DNA of 6,160 nt, taken from the NCBI GenBank assembly GCA_007129335.1, contig SKVS01000328.1:1-6160 (forward strand), in the 5' to 3' direction. The position numbers were made by a program, and so were the translations under genes. Shown here one piece after another: positions 5,994 through 6,160 of the stretch. Position 1 is the stretch's first letter; every line of letters begins with the position of its first letter. Source of the stretch: Spirochaetaceae bacterium (GTDB lineage: Bacteria > Spirochaetota > Spirochaetia > DSM-27196 > Salinispiraceae). Under the pieces are notes generated by a model that was not told the DNA's origin, ran no database searches, and worked only from the letters and a program-made list of their open reading frames with translations.

Positions 5994-6160
5994 ATGATAC
6001 GGTTTGCCATGGCAAAAAATCTGCGGGATTACCCCGAATCCACCATAACCCGAATGCACATAACCGGCGACTGTATTGCCCTCTCCGCCGAGGGAAGAGA
6101 AATTCTTGTCGATGCCCGAAAAGCTCTCCCGGGAGAAAAAGTAAACATTACCGGCAACAA
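5994..6160 (+). CDS. N-terminal fragment of a TRAM-domain protein, probably a uracil-C5 RNA methyltransferase
   Basis: Only the first 55 codons lie in the window, running off its end. The residues ITGDCIALSAEGREILVDA (18-36) followed by ALPGEKVNI resemble the small RNA-binding TRAM domain that opens TrmA/RlmD/RlmCD-type RNA methyltransferases, where ALPGE-x-V is the most conserved stretch. TRAM also occurs elsewhere, for example in MiaB-type enzymes (there C-terminal) or alone, so the enzyme class is a guess. I chose ATG 5994 because GAGG (5986-5989) lies four bases upstream. An in-frame ATG at 6009 matches the usual N-terminal length but has its GAGG 19 bases away. It is divergent from trmH, with only about 21-30 bases between start codons, grouping two likely RNA modification genes. 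Confidence 0.55.
   Translation, partial: MIRFAMAKNLRDYPESTITRMHITGDCIALSAEGREILVDARKALPGEKVNITGN

Noticed and set aside
5973..6059. GTG start at 6059 for trmH
   Set aside because: No Shine-Dalgarno sequence, and it would overlap the divergent TRAM-like gene by 66 bases; the TrmH-like part begins after the ATGs at 5972/5963.
1..6160. CRISPR array, insertion sequence, tRNA, toxin-antitoxin or phage defence system
   Set aside because: I found no repeat-spacer pattern, terminal inverted repeats, transposase, cloverleaf or defence-type protein; almost all of the window is explained by ordinary genes.

Overview
The window looks like a compact bacterial chromosome segment of roughly 50% G+C with short intergenic gaps. 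It holds an ABC importer of the phosphonate/phosphite family, the nucleotidase gene surE, and two divergent RNA methyltransferase genes. A Sec signal peptide and periplasmic-type binding protein without a lipobox cysteine fit a diderm bacterium. My tentative guess is a spirochaete, based only on the general look of the proteins; no rRNA or taxonomic marker is present.

Layout: (1) 1-756, plus strand, the 3' part of an unrecognised polytopic membrane protein, probably starting upstream of the window. (2) 731-766, an intrinsic terminator for the convergent minus-strand gene. (3) 827-1753, minus strand, phnD-type substrate-binding protein with a strong Shine-Dalgarno sequence. (4) 1754-1925, a divergent control region with a minus-strand promoter, a 7-4-7 direct repeat that resembles a Pho box in layout, and a structured leader for phnC. 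(5) 1926-4333, plus strand, phnC-phnE1-phnE2 (ATPase and two paralogous permeases), tightly packed (4-base ATGA overlap, then 0-base spacing). (6) 4334-4435, a structured gap containing a possible 34-codon ORF that ends in an ATGA overlap with surE. (7) 4436-5182, surE, followed by a probable terminator. (8) 5220-5963, minus strand, a TrmH-type SPOUT methyltransferase. (9) 5994-6160, plus strand, the start of a gene with a TRAM-like N-terminus, probably a uracil-C5 RNA methyltransferase, cut by the window end.

How it works together: PhnD captures an oxyanion-type ligand in the periplasm, PhnE1 and PhnE2 form the membrane channel, and PhnC hydrolyses ATP to drive import. The binding protein is on its own transcript, facing away from the other three, so the intergenic region probably coordinates both. 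No C-P lyase, phosphonatase or phosphite dehydrogenase gene is visible, so the true substrate cannot be read from the window. SurE removes phosphate from nucleotides, and its link to the transporter may only be positional. I see no mobile element, CRISPR array, tRNA or rRNA, and no clear new system; the most unusual signals are the control region and two short ORFs that both end in ATGA overlaps with the next gene.
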